A stretch of 41,140 bases of DNA from Ralstonia sp. ASV6 (GCF_016429285.1 NZ_JAELUI010000042.1:1-41140); one strand, 5' to 3'; counted from the first letter of the stretch, positions 8,154-16,518 are shown. Numbers and translations: made by a program. Notes: generated by a model not told the origin, from the letters alone.

Positions 8154-8567
8154 ATGGCCTTCGGTACCTTCGACAACGATGACGAGGTGATGAACGAGAT
8201 CAACATGACGCCGCTGGTCGACGTCATGCTGGTGCTGCTCATCATCTTCATCATCACCATTCCCGTGATCAACCACGCGGTGAAGATCGATCTGCCACGC
8301 GCATCGAACAAACCCGACGACGCCAAGCCGCAAAGCGTGAATGTCGAGATTGACGCGCAGGGTCAGGCGTTCTGGAACAACCAGCCGGTGGATGAAGCCA
8401 CGCTGCAAGCCAACATTGCCCAGGCCGCGCAACAGCAACCGCAGCCGGAGATGCACCTGCGTGCCGATCGCAACGTCCGCTACGAGCGCGTCGCTCAGGT
8501 GATGGCGGCCATCCAGCGCGGAGGCCTGGCGCGCATCGGCTTCGTGACAGAGCCTGAGCGCAACTAG
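8154..8567 (+). CDS. exbD: Biopolymer transport protein ExbD
   Basis: The 137-residue protein has a short cytoplasmic start, one transmembrane helix, and a periplasmic domain. The helix begins MNEINMTPLVDVMLVLLIIF and contains the conserved Asp of the proton path. ADRNVRYERVAQVMAAIQRGGL is the typical ExbD/TolR ending region. ExbD pairs with ExbB to energise TonB. It is the last gene of the unit; a hairpin terminator lies 33 bases after the stop. Confidence 0.93.
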   Translation: MAFGTFDNDDEVMNEINMTPLVDVMLVLLIIFIITIPVINHAVKIDLPRASNKPDDAKPQSVNVEIDAQGQAFWNNQPVDEATLQANIAQAAQQQPQPEMHLRADRNVRYERVAQVMAAIQRGGLARIGFVTEPERN

Positions 8568-8600
8568 GACAGTTGACGCAACATCCGCTACATCGCCTCG

Positions 8601-8624
8601 AACCCCCGTCCTTGCACGGGGGTT
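8601..8624 (+). terminator. Terminator after exbD
   Basis: AACCCCCGT pairs with ACGGGGGTT around a six-base loop, with a T-containing tail (TGTCATTTC). It closes the tonB-exbB-exbD transcript before the transporter gene. Confidence 0.7.
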
Positions 8625-8707
8625 TGTCATTTCTGGCACCCTCCATTTGCATTGGAGCGGCGCTGGCGGTACTTTTGCGGCCATCCCCGCAATCAGAAGG
8701 ATCCTAC

Positions 8708-10723
8708 ATGGCCAGTTCTCCCGCCCCTTCCGACATCGCGCCGCCGCGCACCACCCTCGTTCCACAGGTCGTTGTGCCATCGCTGGTCGTGCTGGTCCTG
8801 CTGCTCGTGCTGTGCACCGTACAGCCCGAGCTGGCTGACCGCGCCTTCGGCATCGCACAACGCTGGGTCACGGGGCACTTCGACTGGTTCTACATGCTGG
8901 CGGTCACGGGCTTCCTCGTGTTTCTGATCGTCGTGGCGGCCAGCCGCTTCGGCGACATCCGCCTGGGCCCCGATGAGGCCGAACCGGAATTCAGCTTCGT
9001 CTCCTGGACGGCGATGCTCTTCGCGGCCGGCATGGGCATCGGGCTGATGTACTTCGGCGTGGGCGAGCCGATGCAGCACTACCTGCAACCGCCGACCGTC
9101 GCACCGCAAACCGCCCTTGCCGCGCGCGAAGCGATGCTCTCCACCTTCTTCCACTGGGGCCTGCACGCATGGGCCATCTACGGTGTGATGGGCCTGGCGC
9201 TGGCGTACTTCGCTTTCCGCTACAACCTGCCGCTCACCATGCGCTCGGGCCTGTATCCGATCCTGCGTGAGCGCATCAACGGTGTGCTGGGCCACGGGGT
9301 GGATGCCTTCGCCCTGATCGGCACGATTGCCGGCATTGCAACCACGCTCGGCTACGGCGTGCTGCAACTCGGCGCGGGCCTGCATCAGGTAGCGGGCTGG
9401 CAAACCGATTCCGACACCTTCCGCGTGGGCCTCATTTGCGTGGTGGTGGTACTGGCCGGTGCGTCGGCCGCATCGGGGCTCGGCAACGGCGTGCGCCGGC
9501 TCTCGGAGCTGAACCTGACGCTGGCCTTCCTGCTGCTGGCCTTCGTCATCATCGCTGGCCCCACCATCTTCCTGCTGCGGGCCTTTAGCGAGAACGTCGG
9601 CAACTACCTGTCGAACCTGGTCAACCTGTCCTTCCGCACCTTTGCCTACACGCCTCCCAACTCGTCCGGCTGGTTCAGCGGCTGGACGATTCTCTACTGG
9701 GCATGGTGGGTATCGTGGTCGCCGTTCGTCGGCATGTTCATTGCGCGCATCTCGCGCGGGCGCACGGTGCGGCAATTCGTGATCGGCGTGCTGATCGTGC
9801 CGACCGCGTTCAACCTGCTGTGGATGACAGCCTTCGGCAACAGCGCCATCTGGCTCGACACACATCAGGCGGCCGGCGACCTCGCTCGCACCGCTGGCAA
9901 TGTCGATGCCCTGCTCTTCCACTTCTTCGATTACTTTCCCGGCACTACGGCACTGTCGTGGTTGGCCATCGTGCTGATCGCCGTGTTCTTCGTGACCTCG
10001 GCCGATTCCGGCGCGTTCGTGATCGACACGATTGCTTCGCGCGGCGCAGAGCGCTCACCCGTATGGCAGCGACTGTTCTGGGCGGTGGTGCTCGGGGCGA
10101 CCGCCGCCATCCTGATGTTGGCGGGCGGCCTCAAGGCCTTGCAAGCGATGACACTGGTCGCAGCCCTGCCGGTGGCGATCATCATGGCGCTGCTCTGTTA
10201 CGGCCTGTGGCGCGGCATGTCGGCTGACCGCGCGCACTACTCGCGCGAACTGGCCCCCGCCACATCCTTCTGGAGCGGTCAGCGCTGGCGCCAGCGTCTT
10301 GCGCAGATGGTGAACCCATCCACCGACGCCGATGTGCGCACGTTCCTCGCCAAGCAAGTGCTGCCGGCCATGAACGATGTGGTGAAAGAACTGAGCCGGC
10401 GCGGCATCGAGGCGCACGTGCTTGAAGCCGAAGACAGCGTGCGCCTGGTCATTCCCGACCCGTCGGACCGCGATTTCGTCTACGGCGTGCGCAGCGCGAG
10501 CAAGGCGCTCCCCGTCGCGACACCAAGCCAGGCAGCGGCCCCCGACCACGCACTCACCCACGAGCCCGTCACCTTCTTCGAAGACGGTCGCGAGGGCTAC
10601 GACATCGAGTACCTGCGCGGTGAAGAGATCATCGCCGACATCCTGCGCCACTACGAGCGCTACCGCGTCCAACGCACAGACGAGCGCACGACCCTCCTGC
10701 GCGAAGCGCCAGGACATACCTGA
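8708..10723 (+). CDS. betT: BCCT-family choline/betaine transporter, BetT-like
   Basis: This 671-residue membrane protein has about twelve hydrophobic segments and the BCCT landmarks: MLFAAGMGIGLMYFGVGEP in an early helix and the tryptophan-rich WTILYWAWWVSWSPFVGMFIAR signature. BCCT carriers import choline, betaine or carnitine for osmoprotection or catabolism. A hydrophilic C-terminal extension of about 130 residues (YDIEYLRGEEIIADILRHYERYR region) is the long-tail form seen in BetT, whose usual length of about 677 matches. ATG 8708 follows GAAGGATCC; the frame stays open further upstream but runs through the exbD terminator. Substrate choice among quaternary amines is not certain. Confidence 0.85.
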   Translation: MASSPAPSDIAPPRTTLVPQVVVPSLVVLVLLLVLCTVQPELADRAFGIAQRWVTGHFDWFYMLAVTGFLVFLIVVAASRFGDIRLGPDEAEPEFSFVSWTAMLFAAGMGIGLMYFGVGEPMQHYLQPPTVAPQTALAAREAMLSTFFHWGLHAWAIYGVMGLALAYFAFRYNLPLTMRSGLYPILRERINGVLGHGVDAFALIGTIAGIATTLGYGVLQLGAGLHQVAGWQTDSDTFRVGLICVVVVLAGASAASGLGNGVRRLSELNLTLAFLLLAFVIIAGPTIFLLRAFSENVGNYLSNLVNLSFRTFAYTPPNSSGWFSGWTILYWAWWVSWSPFVGMFIARISRGRTVRQFVIGVLIVPTAFNLLWMTAFGNSAIWLDTHQAAGDLARTAGNVDALLFHFFDYFPGTTALSWLAIVLIAVFFVTSADSGAFVIDTIASRGAERSPVWQRLFWAVVLGATAAILMLAGGLKALQAMTLVAALPVAIIMALLCYGLWRGMSADRAHYSRELAPATSFWSGQRWRQRLAQMVNPSTDADVRTFLAKQVLPAMNDVVKELSRRGIEAHVLEAEDSVRLVIPDPSDRDFVYGVRSASKALPVATPSQAAAPDHALTHEPVTFFEDGREGYDIEYLRGEEIIADILRHYERYRVQRTDERTTLLREAPGHT

Positions 10724-10733
10724 TCCGACACAC

Positions 10734-10762
10734 AACCGGGCCGTGCGCCCGGTTTCTTTTTT
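10734..10762 (+). terminator. Terminator after the BCCT transporter
   Basis: AACCGGGC pairs with GCCCGGTT around a five-base loop and is followed by a TCTTTTTT tract, a canonical intrinsic terminator. Confidence 0.85.
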
Positions 10763-10804
10763 AAGGGCTGGCGGGCAGCCATCAGCACATCCTCAGATGC
10801 CACT

Positions 10805-10823
10805 TGTAATGATAACGATTCTC
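10805..10823 (+). promoter_or_regulatory. Fur box upstream of hemP
   Basis: The sequence around TAATGATAACGATTCTC matches the 19-base Fur consensus at 14 positions. It lies 70 bases before the hemP ATG, as expected for iron-repressed heme uptake genes. Confidence 0.7.
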
Positions 10824-10892
10824 ATTTAGACTGCCTGGCATTCGCTGGAACCCTTGCCAGCCAACGCTTTTCCGCCAGCCAGGACCTTCACC

Positions 10893-11168
10893 ATGAATGC
10901 TGCCGAACACCAAGATGCAGGACGCACCGTGACCCGTCGTCGCCACGTCATCGTGGCCCGTCAGCGCCCGGCGAGCCTCAATGCCGCACCGGCCACCGCG
11001 CCTGCAGCAGCACCAGCCGTTGAAGCCCCCACCGCGACTATCGGTGATACGCGGATCATGACCTCCGAACAATTGTTTGCTGGCCAGGGCGCTGTCGCCA
11101 TCCGCCACAACGGGGCGATCTACACGCTGCGCGTGACACGCTTCGGCAAGCTGATCCTGACCAAGTAA
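10893..11168 (+). CDS. hemP: Hemin uptake protein HemP/HmuP
   Basis: The 91-residue product has a basic, Ala/Pro-rich N-terminal half and a conserved C-terminal HemP domain (PF10636) with TSEQLFAGQGAVAIRHNG, Y.LR.TRFGKLILTK. Family members are small basic proteins associated with heme acquisition loci; in beta- and alpha-proteobacteria HmuP acts as a co-activator of heme receptor genes. The N-terminal part is longer than in minimal HemP proteins, and ATG 10893 could be extended upstream only by a TTG at 10854. The adjacent Fur box supports iron control. No heme receptor gene is present nearby, so it acts on targets elsewhere. Confidence 0.85.
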   Translation: MNAAEHQDAGRTVTRRRHVIVARQRPASLNAAPATAPAAAPAVEAPTATIGDTRIMTSEQLFAGQGAVAIRHNGAIYTLRVTRFGKLILTK

Positions 11169-11336
11169 CACGCAACACGTACCGACTTTTGTGGGGACGT
11201 CTCTCTCAGGAGACATTCGGCACTAGCCAGCCATCGTCATTTCGCGTTGGCAGACATCAGACCCGTCTGCCGGACGACCGCCAGCCAAGCCGTTCTTTCC
11301 CGCCGGCGCCCATCCGGGCGAGCACGCAAAGCAAAA

Positions 11337-11358
11337 GGGCGCGACCTGCGCCGCGCCC
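11337..11358 (-). terminator. Terminator of the GlcG/HbpS-like gene
   Basis: On the minus strand GGGCGCG...CGCGCCC forms a seven-base stem followed by TTTTGCTTTG. Confidence 0.6.
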
Positions 11359-11392
11359 CTCTCCTTCGATTCGCGTCTTCGCGATCGGCAAC

Positions 11393-11806
11393 TCAGCAGA
11401 TCACGTGCACCGCGGCAATGCCCGCCTTGGCGATCTGCACGTCTTCCGACGACTTCACGCCCGACACACCGACTGCACCGGCGCATACGCCTTCCACCAG
11501 CACGGGCACACCGCCTTCGAGCATGCCTTGCAGATGCGGCGCCGACAGGAACGAGATGCGGCCGTTGTTGATGATGTCTTCGTAGACCTTCGATTCACGG
11601 CGGCCCAGTGCAGCCGTACGAGCCTTCTCCGGTGCGATGTACGACGAGATGGTCGCGCAGCCGTCCATACGGCGCAGGCCCATCAGGTGGCCGCCATCGT
11701 CAACCACGGCAATCGTCACGGCCCACTGGTGCGCGCGTGCTTCCTTCTCGGCGGCATCCAGGATCTTGGTGACATCGTCCTGGCACAGGCAGGGCTTGGT
11801 TTTCAT
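11393..11806 (-). CDS. GlcG/HbpS family protein (DUF336)
   Basis: The 137-residue protein shows the heme-degrading/GlcG/HbpS family pattern: an N-terminal helix, VTIAVVDDGGHLMGLRRMDG, then ARTAALGRRES, a GGVPV strand and a glycine-rich GAVGVSGVKSSEDVQIAKAG ending. Members bind heme, cobalamin or small metabolites, and their exact role is often unknown. No signal peptide is visible, so it is cytoplasmic. ATG 11806 is chosen because AAGGAGAACGAG lies just before it. Nearby hemP hints at heme biology, but the two genes are convergent and not an operon. Confidence 0.75.
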   Translation of the reverse strand: MKTKPCLCQDDVTKILDAAEKEARAHQWAVTIAVVDDGGHLMGLRRMDGCATISSYIAPEKARTAALGRRESKVYEDIINNGRISFLSAPHLQGMLEGGVPVLVEGVCAGAVGVSGVKSSEDVQIAKAGIAAVHVIC

Positions 11807-12034
11807 GACTCGTTCTCCTTGGTTGTGTTGAAGCAAGTGCGCGAAGGCTGCGTCGAGCGCGCATAGGGCGAAAGTATGCCACTGGCCTGCGTCGCTGCTA
11901 CAGCGCAATCCTGACTACCTGACGCAAATGAGCCGATACATCTAGTGCCTCCAGTATCGTCGCGTATGCGCCGCGCGCCAGTTCTTCGTGCCGACCTTAG
12001 CATGCGCTGCACACACGGAAGATGTGCAAAGAAA

Positions 12035-12057
12035 AAGCCAGGGAATAGCCCGGGCTT
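12035..12057 (-). terminator. Second, downstream terminator-like hairpin
   Basis: AAGCC-A-GGG pairs with CCC-G-GGCTT (one mismatch) around a five-base loop. On the minus strand it is followed by TTTTTCTTTGC. It could be a back-up terminator or the end of a short separate transcript. Confidence 0.45.
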
Positions 12058-12154
12058 GATGTTGCGATGCGACAGAAGATCCCACCATCTCATTACGGTT
12101 CATGATTGCCATAGAGGCACGCGTGAACGGATCCATTGCGCATGCGCAAAGAAA

Positions 12155-12174
12155 AAGGCTCCCGAAGGAGCCTT
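12155..12174 (-). terminator. Terminator of the Pro/Tyr-rich secreted protein gene
   Basis: AAGGCTCC CGAA GGAGCCTT is a perfect eight-base stem with a four-base loop. The minus-strand tail is TTTTCTTTG. Confidence 0.85.
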
Positions 12175-12193
12175 CCTGTATCCCGCAGCCTCA

Positions 12194-12526
12194 TTAACGC
12201 CAACGCCCCCAGTGACGGCCGTCATACCACCGATAACGCGGCCCCCAACGGTACCAACCTGACACACCGACCACAACTGCCGGAGGCGGGCCATAGTATG
12301 CGGGTGCAGGAGCGTAGTACACCGGCCCGGGAGGCGGCGCGTAGTAACCCGGCGGCGGAGGCGGCGGATAATAAACCGGAGCGGGTGCGACATACACCGG
12401 TGCCACCGGCACACCAATCCCAATGCCGACGCTTACGTGCGCCGACGCCATCTGCGGCACTGCCAGCACAGCCAGTGCGGCCGCACCTGCAATCAACAGC
12501 CCATTACGTCGATCCATTGTCTTCAC
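12194..12526 (-). CDS. Secreted Pro/Tyr/Gly-rich small protein
   Basis: The 110-residue product has a signal peptide (MDRRNGLLIAGAAALAVLAV, cleavage after MASA). A low-complexity body of PVYYAPAP and PPPPPGYY repeats follows, then a short WYRWGPRYRWYDGRHWGRWR-type aromatic/basic tail. Such YXXP-rich exported proteins are common in Burkholderiales and usually unannotated; a cell-envelope association is likely. ATG 12526 or the internal ATG at 12517 could be the start. A strong terminator follows the stop, so it is a single-gene unit. Confidence 0.7.
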   Translation of the reverse strand: MKTMDRRNGLLIAGAAALAVLAVPQMASAHVSVGIGIGVPVAPVYVAPAPVYYPPPPPPGYYAPPPGPVYYAPAPAYYGPPPAVVVGVSGWYRWGPRYRWYDGRHWGRWR

Positions 12527-12669
12527 CTGCTGCTTAAGGCACCGGGTAGAACCGCACCAGCGCCGATTACGGTATCTGTATTGTATTCAGGGCCTTAGAC
12601 ACAGGTGATACGGTGCTAACGATTTGGTAACAGAACGTAACGCCACATGGCTGCGGTAATCCGCGCGAC

Positions 12670-12909
12670 TCAGTTCCACGCAGGGCTGCAGTCGAACTGC
12701 CCCGCGGCGATCATTGCTTCTGCATAGGCCCGCGCGGCTTCAAGTGCAGTGCCTGCATTCGAATAGGTATTGACCGACTCGCGCACAGTGGTACGCGGCA
12801 ACAGGATTTCTCCGTCGCTCACGCGCAGGATGCTCACTTCTGCGCGCCAGGCGTTGGGGGAAATTTCATAGGCGGAGACTTCGATCTTGCAATCGCCTCG
12901 GAAGGTCAT
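12670..12909 (-). CDS. Small conserved-looking hypothetical protein
   Basis: The 79-residue frame starts at ATG 12909 after CGGAGGACGT, a good ribosome-binding site. The sequence alternates strand-like stretches (CKIEVSAYEI, WRAEVSILRV) and an amphipathic C-terminal helix (ALEAARAYAEAMIAAGQFD), suggesting a compact alpha/beta domain. No signal peptide or membrane segment was seen. The function is unknown, and no partner gene is evident. Confidence 0.6.
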   Translation of the reverse strand: MTFRGDCKIEVSAYEISPNAWRAEVSILRVSDGEILLPRTTVRESVNTYSNAGTALEAARAYAEAMIAAGQFDCSPAWN

Positions 12910-12948
12910 ACGTCCTCCGGTTCGCGTTGAGTTATCGGGTCGCGCGCA

Positions 12949-13050
12949 TCAATGCACGAACAACCACATCAGCAGCAACACGAACGCGGGAAGGCCCAGG
13001 AACCATGCAACCAGGTAGGGCACAACCACCTCCTTCATGTTGATGGACAT
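12949..13050 (-). CDS. Very small membrane protein, 33 residues
   Basis: From ATG 13050 the frame encodes a short amphipathic start followed by one hydrophobic span (VAWFLGLPAFVLLLMWLFVH) ending at the C-terminus. The single-helix topology supports a real membrane microprotein. A second ATG four codons later is a possible start. The ribosome-binding site is unconvincing. The frame extends upstream to other starts without gaining plausible sequence. The function is unknown. Confidence 0.45.
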   Translation of the reverse strand: MSINMKEVVVPYLVAWFLGLPAFVLLLMWLFVH

Positions 13051-13172
13051 GTAGGAAGTGTAGAGATCGGCGCTTGGCGCGCGTATCGAAGCCTGCCCGC
13101 AACGCCCTGTAGGACTGCGCCGAAATCCATGTCGGCCCACTGCCGACGAACCTCCCCCGTGTGGAGGAGCAC

Positions 13173-13670
13173 TCAATGTGCGGTATCGCGCTTGTCGACA
13201 ACGCCACTTGCTTCGGATACAGCCACCTCTGCCGCTTCTGCGGCAGCGACCTCCAGCCCGACAGATGCCTTGAGAAACTTCACGGCCGCCTCAGCGCCCG
13301 GCGGCGCAGCGTCGGCCAAGTTTTCTGCGACGAAGCCCCATTGACGACGCACCTCATCACCATGACGCTGCAGCGCGCGAGTGATGCCGTTCTGCGTCTG
13401 CACACCGATCTCGATGAAGTTGCGTGTGTAGCCGGAAACACGCTCTCCGGCGGGTTGCAGAAACCGCGCCTGCGCACCGAACCACTGCCCGGCATCCTGC
13501 GCACCTGCCGCCTCGTGCAGACACTGTTCCGTCTCTCCAAAGCCGGCCTTGAGCGCCTGGAGATTGAGCCCAATCAGGCGGTTGACGCCGTCAACCGCTT
13601 CTTCCGTAACGGCCAGCCACGCCTCGATTTGCGATCGATGCAGGATGCCGAGTTGCTCCAGAGTCATCAT
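13173..13670 (-). CDS. Phasin family protein
   Basis: The 165-residue, mostly helical protein begins with LEQLGILHRSQIEAWLAVTE, typical of PhaP-like phasins, and has amphipathic heptad-like helices throughout. Its Ala/Glu-rich tail has no signal peptide. Phasins coat polyhydroxyalkanoate granules and control their number and size in the cytoplasm, which suits a PHB-storing Ralstonia. ATG 13670 is preceded by AAGGGAGAAATCGAC, so longer upstream frames are rejected. No other PHA gene is present in the window. Confidence 0.75.
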   Translation of the reverse strand: MMTLEQLGILHRSQIEAWLAVTEEAVDGVNRLIGLNLQALKAGFGETEQCLHEAAGAQDAGQWFGAQARFLQPAGERVSGYTRNFIEIGVQTQNGITRALQRHGDEVRRQWGFVAENLADAAPPGAEAAVKFLKASVGLEVAAAEAAEVAVSEASGVVDKRDTAH

Positions 13671-13923
13671 GTCGATTTCTCCCTTGGGGATCGTGAGAAT
13701 GGTGGATGAATGGATCCGGCGCGTGCCGATATGGCCGGGCGTTTCAGTGTAGCCATCGTGCAAGCCTATTTCTGTGACATCCCCGTTTGTCCTACAGGTC
13801 TTTCGGACAACGTCACCTGGGCACGAAAACCACACGCTGTAAGCTGCAACGGTGGCATCGCGCCACTCGTCAATGCCGGTGGGCGACCCCCTGCACCGGC
13901 CGACCAACAGAGGGATCGACACC

Positions 13924-14106
13924 ATGAATAAAGACCAAGTGAAGGGCCGTCTGCAAGAAGCGAAAGGCAAGATCAAGGAAGTGGCCGGCAAGGTGACCGG
14001 CGATGAAAAGACGCAGGTCAAGGGCAATATCGAAAAGAACATCGGCAAGGCACGCGCCACCATGGGCGATGTTCGTGAAGATGTGAAGAAGACGCTGGAC
14101 CGTTAG
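13924..14106 (+). CDS. CsbD family stress-response protein
   Basis: The 60-residue, lysine/glycine-rich protein matches the CsbD pattern: MNKDQVKGRLQEAKGKIKEV, GKVTGDEKTQ, KGNIEKNIGKA. Members are small, soluble, abundant stress-induced proteins of unknown mechanism. ATG 13924 follows an AGAGGG-rich region. The gene is divergent from the phasin gene, and the 253-base spacer between them probably carries both promoters. Confidence 0.85.
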   Translation: MNKDQVKGRLQEAKGKIKEVAGKVTGDEKTQVKGNIEKNIGKARATMGDVREDVKKTLDR

Positions 14107-14255
14107 CAACGCGCAAGAATGGGGCGGAACTTCCGCGCCAGCATCCGCGTTCAATGTGTGGGAATCGGCTGACACGGTTTTCAGGCATCGGCCCCTGCAC
14201 ATCATGGCCTGCACGGCCTTTAATGCAGGCATACGAACGATAAAAGGAGTGTGCT

Positions 14256-14456
14256 ATGCGTGCCTTCGTATCCTTGTTACTGGCGGCCGCGTTGGCATCC
14301 GTCAGCGGATGCGCGGACATGACGCCCAAGCAGCGCAATACCGCGTTGGGCGCGGCCGCAGGTGGTGTCGCCGGGGCGGCCATCTGGGGCGGCCCGGGCG
14401 CAACGCTGGGTGGCGCGGCGCTGGGTGGCGTGATCGGTAACGCCGCCACCAGGTAA
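14256..14456 (+). CDS. Glycine-zipper lipoprotein, OsmB-like
   Basis: The 66-residue protein has a lipoprotein signal with lipobox VSGC (Cys19) after a short Leu/Ala core. A glycine-zipper segment follows (AAAGGVAGAAIWGGPGATLG, GAALGGVIGNAA), as in OsmB and similar outer-membrane or envelope stress lipoproteins. AAAGGAG lies seven bases before ATG 14256. A strong terminator follows. Together with the adjacent CsbD-like gene it suggests a stress-induced pair, though each may be transcribed separately. Confidence 0.8.
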   Translation: MRAFVSLLLAAALASVSGCADMTPKQRNTALGAAAGGVAGAAIWGGPGATLGGAALGGVIGNAATR

Positions 14457-14493
14457 TCCGCCACATTCGCAGCGGTCGTGCGCTGCAAGGCAG

Positions 14494-14522
14494 GGGCCAG
14501 ACAGTGTTGTCTGGCCCTTTTT
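14494..14522 (+). terminator. Terminator after the glycine-zipper lipoprotein gene
   Basis: GGGCCAGACA pairs with TGTCTGGCCC around a four-base loop and is followed by TTTTT, a textbook intrinsic terminator. Confidence 0.9.
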
Positions 14523-14612
14523 GCTGCCTGAGCGCAACCAGACCATCGCACATTCCCCTCATACGCATATGCCTACGCAAGCGCATAATCAGCGTTTTGC
14601 AACGGAGGCGAT

Positions 14613-15575
14613 GTGCGATACGAGCAACAGGGCTTTGGCGTGAGCAGCACACCGATCCTGAGCGTCGAAGGCTTGCGCAAGCGCTATGGCGATCAAACCG
14701 TCGTCGACAACCTGAGCTTTTCCGTACGGCGCGGCCAGTGCTTTGGCTTGCTGGGGCCCAACGGTGCTGGCAAGACCACCACGCTGCGCATGCTGCTCGG
14801 CATGACGATGCCCGATGCGGGTGCGCTTCAACTGTGCGGTGAGGCGGTTCCCGAATTTGCGCACCGTGCACGCATGCGCGTGGGTGTGGTGCCGCAGTTC
14901 GACAACCTCGACCCCGATTTCACCGTCTCGGAAAACCTGCGCATCTTCGGGCGCTACTTCGGCTTGTCCTCCGCGGCCATCCGCGAGCGCATCCCTGCCC
15001 TGCTGGAATTCGCGCGGCTCGAACAGAAGGCCGATGCACCGGTACGCGCGCTTTCCGGCGGCATGAAGCGCCGGCTGACCGTGGCGCGCGCACTCATCAA
15101 CGACCCAGACATCCTCGTGATGGATGAGCCCACGACCGGGCTCGATCCGCAAGCCCGCCACCTGATCTGGGAGCGCCTGCGTTCACTGCTGGCCGGTGGC
15201 AAGACCATCCTGCTGACCACGCACTTCATGGAAGAGGCCGAGCGCCTGTGCGATGAGCTGTGCGTGATCGACAACGGCCGCAAGATCGCGCAAGGCAAAC
15301 CGCACGAACTCATCGCACGCGAGATCGGCTGCGATGTGGTGGAAGTCTACGGCGACGATCTCTCCGCCCTGCGCACGTTGCTCGAACCCCTTGCCGAGCG
15401 CGTGGAAACCAGCGGCGAGACCCTCTTCTGCTACGCACGCGATCCACAACCACTGGTAGCCGCCCTGCGCGCGCAGACCGAAACGCACACCATGCCCGGC
15501 CTGCGCTACCTGCACCGCCCCGCCAACCTTGAAGACGTGTTCCTGCGTCTGACGGGCCGCGAGATGCGTGATTGA
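14613..15575 (+). CDS. nodI: NodI-type ABC exporter ATP-binding protein
   Basis: The 320-residue ATPase has Walker A GPNGAGKT (about 48-55), the ABC signature [15 protein letters not shown], Walker [14 protein letters not shown] and the switch histidine in [13 protein letters not shown]-terminal domain of about 100 residues follows, as in DRA-family exporters. With the adjacent permease it matches the NodI/NodJ pair, which in rhizobia exports lipochitooligosaccharides. Non-symbiotic beta-proteobacteria carry related pairs of unknown substrate. GTG 14613 is chosen because GGAGG sits four bases before it; GTG 14640 is an alternative. Confidence 0.85.
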   Translation: MRYEQQGFGVSSTPILSVEGLRKRYGDQTVVDNLSFSVRRGQCFGLLGPNGAGKTTTLRMLLGMTMPDAGALQLCGEAVPEFAHRARMRVGVVPQFDNLDPDFTVSENLRIFGRYFGLSSAAIRERIPALLEFARLEQKADAPVRALSGGMKRRLTVARALINDPDILVMDEPTTGLDPQARHLIWERLRSLLAGGKTILLTTHFMEEAERLCDELCVIDNGRKIAQGKPHELIAREIGCDVVEVYGDDLSALRTLLEPLAERVETSGETLFCYARDPQPLVAALRAQTETHTMPGLRYLHRPANLEDVFLRLTGREMRD

Positions 15576-15615
15576 TGCGGCGTGACAAATGCGACGCGAT
15601 TGAACGAGCCGACCC

Positions 15616-16437
15616 ATGTCCAACGAAGCCACCCTGATCGCAGCCCCACGACAGGCGTATCCGCAATCGCTGCGGCCGCTCAATTTCCGGAACTGGCAGA
15701 CCATCTGGCTGCGTAACTTCATGGTCTGGCGCAAGCTCGCCATCCCCTCGCTCGCCGGCAATCTGGCCGATCCGATGATCTACCTGTTCGGTCTCGGGCT
15801 CGGCCTGGGCCTGCTGGTCGGGCATATCGACGGAGTGTCGTACATCGCGTTCCTGGCCGCCGGCACGGTGGCTTCCAGCACGATGATGTCGGCGAGCTTC
15901 GAGGCGATGTACTCGGCGTTCTCGCGCATGCACGTGCAGCGTACGTGGGAGGCCATCCTTTATGCGCCGCTCACCCTGGGTGACGTGGTGCTCGGTGAGC
16001 TGATCTGGGCGGCCAGCAAGTCCGTGCTCTCGGGTCTGGCGATCATGCTGGTGGCGGGCGTTCTCGGCTATGCATCGATGCCGCAGGCGTTGCTCGCGTT
16101 GCCGGTCATCGTGCTCACGGGTTTTACGTTCGCCTGCCTGGCGATGAACATGACGGCGCTCGCGCCCAACTACGATTTCTTCATGTTCTACCAGACGCTG
16201 GTGATCACGCCGATGATGCTGCTCTCGGGCGTGTTCTTTCCGCTGTCGCAACTGCCGGCGCCCGTACGCGCGATCACGAACGTGCTGCCGCTGCCGCACG
16301 CGGTCGAGCTGATCCGCCCGCTGATGCTGGGCCGCACACCTGACAACGTTCTGCTGCACCTGGGTGTACTGCTGCTCTATGCCGCTGTCGCACTCGTGCT
16401 GTGCCTGTGGCTGCTGCGCCGTCGCATGCTCAAGTGA
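15616..16437 (+). CDS. nodJ: NodJ-type ABC-2 permease
   Basis: The 273-residue integral membrane protein has six hydrophobic segments and the ABC-2 transporter pattern, including NLADPMIYLFGLGLGLG near the first helix and LLSGVFFPLSQLPAPVRAI before the last. It starts 40 bases after nodI and would form the membrane channel of the same exporter. The unit ends at a long hairpin 23 bases after the stop. The substrate is unknown here; no nodulation or glycolipid synthesis genes are nearby. Confidence 0.85.
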   Translation: MSNEATLIAAPRQAYPQSLRPLNFRNWQTIWLRNFMVWRKLAIPSLAGNLADPMIYLFGLGLGLGLLVGHIDGVSYIAFLAAGTVASSTMMSASFEAMYSAFSRMHVQRTWEAILYAPLTLGDVVLGELIWAASKSVLSGLAIMLVAGVLGYASMPQALLALPVIVLTGFTFACLAMNMTALAPNYDFFMFYQTLVITPMMLLSGVFFPLSQLPAPVRAITNVLPLPHAVELIRPLMLGRTPDNVLLHLGVLLLYAAVALVLCLWLLRRRMLK

Positions 16438-16459
16438 CGCGGTCAACCAAGCGCCCAGC

Positions 16460-16496
16460 AAAAGAAAAGCCCGTCTCAAAGACGGGCTTTTCTTTT
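16460..16496. terminator. Bidirectional terminator between nodJ and purF
   Basis: AAAAGAAAAGCCCGTC pairs with GACGGGCTTTTCTTTT around a five-base loop. The T and A tracts on both sides can end nodJ on the plus strand and purF on the minus strand. Confidence 0.9.
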
Positions 16497-16518
16497 GCTG
16501 CGGGTGTTGCTGATCCGC

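Larger units (their letters stand above)
11807..12193. other. Gene-poor stretch with two minus-strand terminators
   Basis: No convincing coding frame was seen. The stretch contains the start region of the GlcG-like gene and two hairpin/T-run elements on the minus strand (12035-12057 and 12155-12174), both flanked by the identical 12-mer GCAAAGAAAAAG. Confidence 0.5.

Noticed and set aside
8573-8707. N-terminal extension of the BCCT transporter
   Set aside because: The extra residues are read through the exbD terminator hairpin, while ATG 8708 has a ribosome-binding site and a normal family N-terminus.
11942-12136. A 64-codon minus-strand frame between the twin terminators
   Set aside because: It crosses a hairpin and T-run, has no ribosome-binding site or recognisable features, and is most likely chance.
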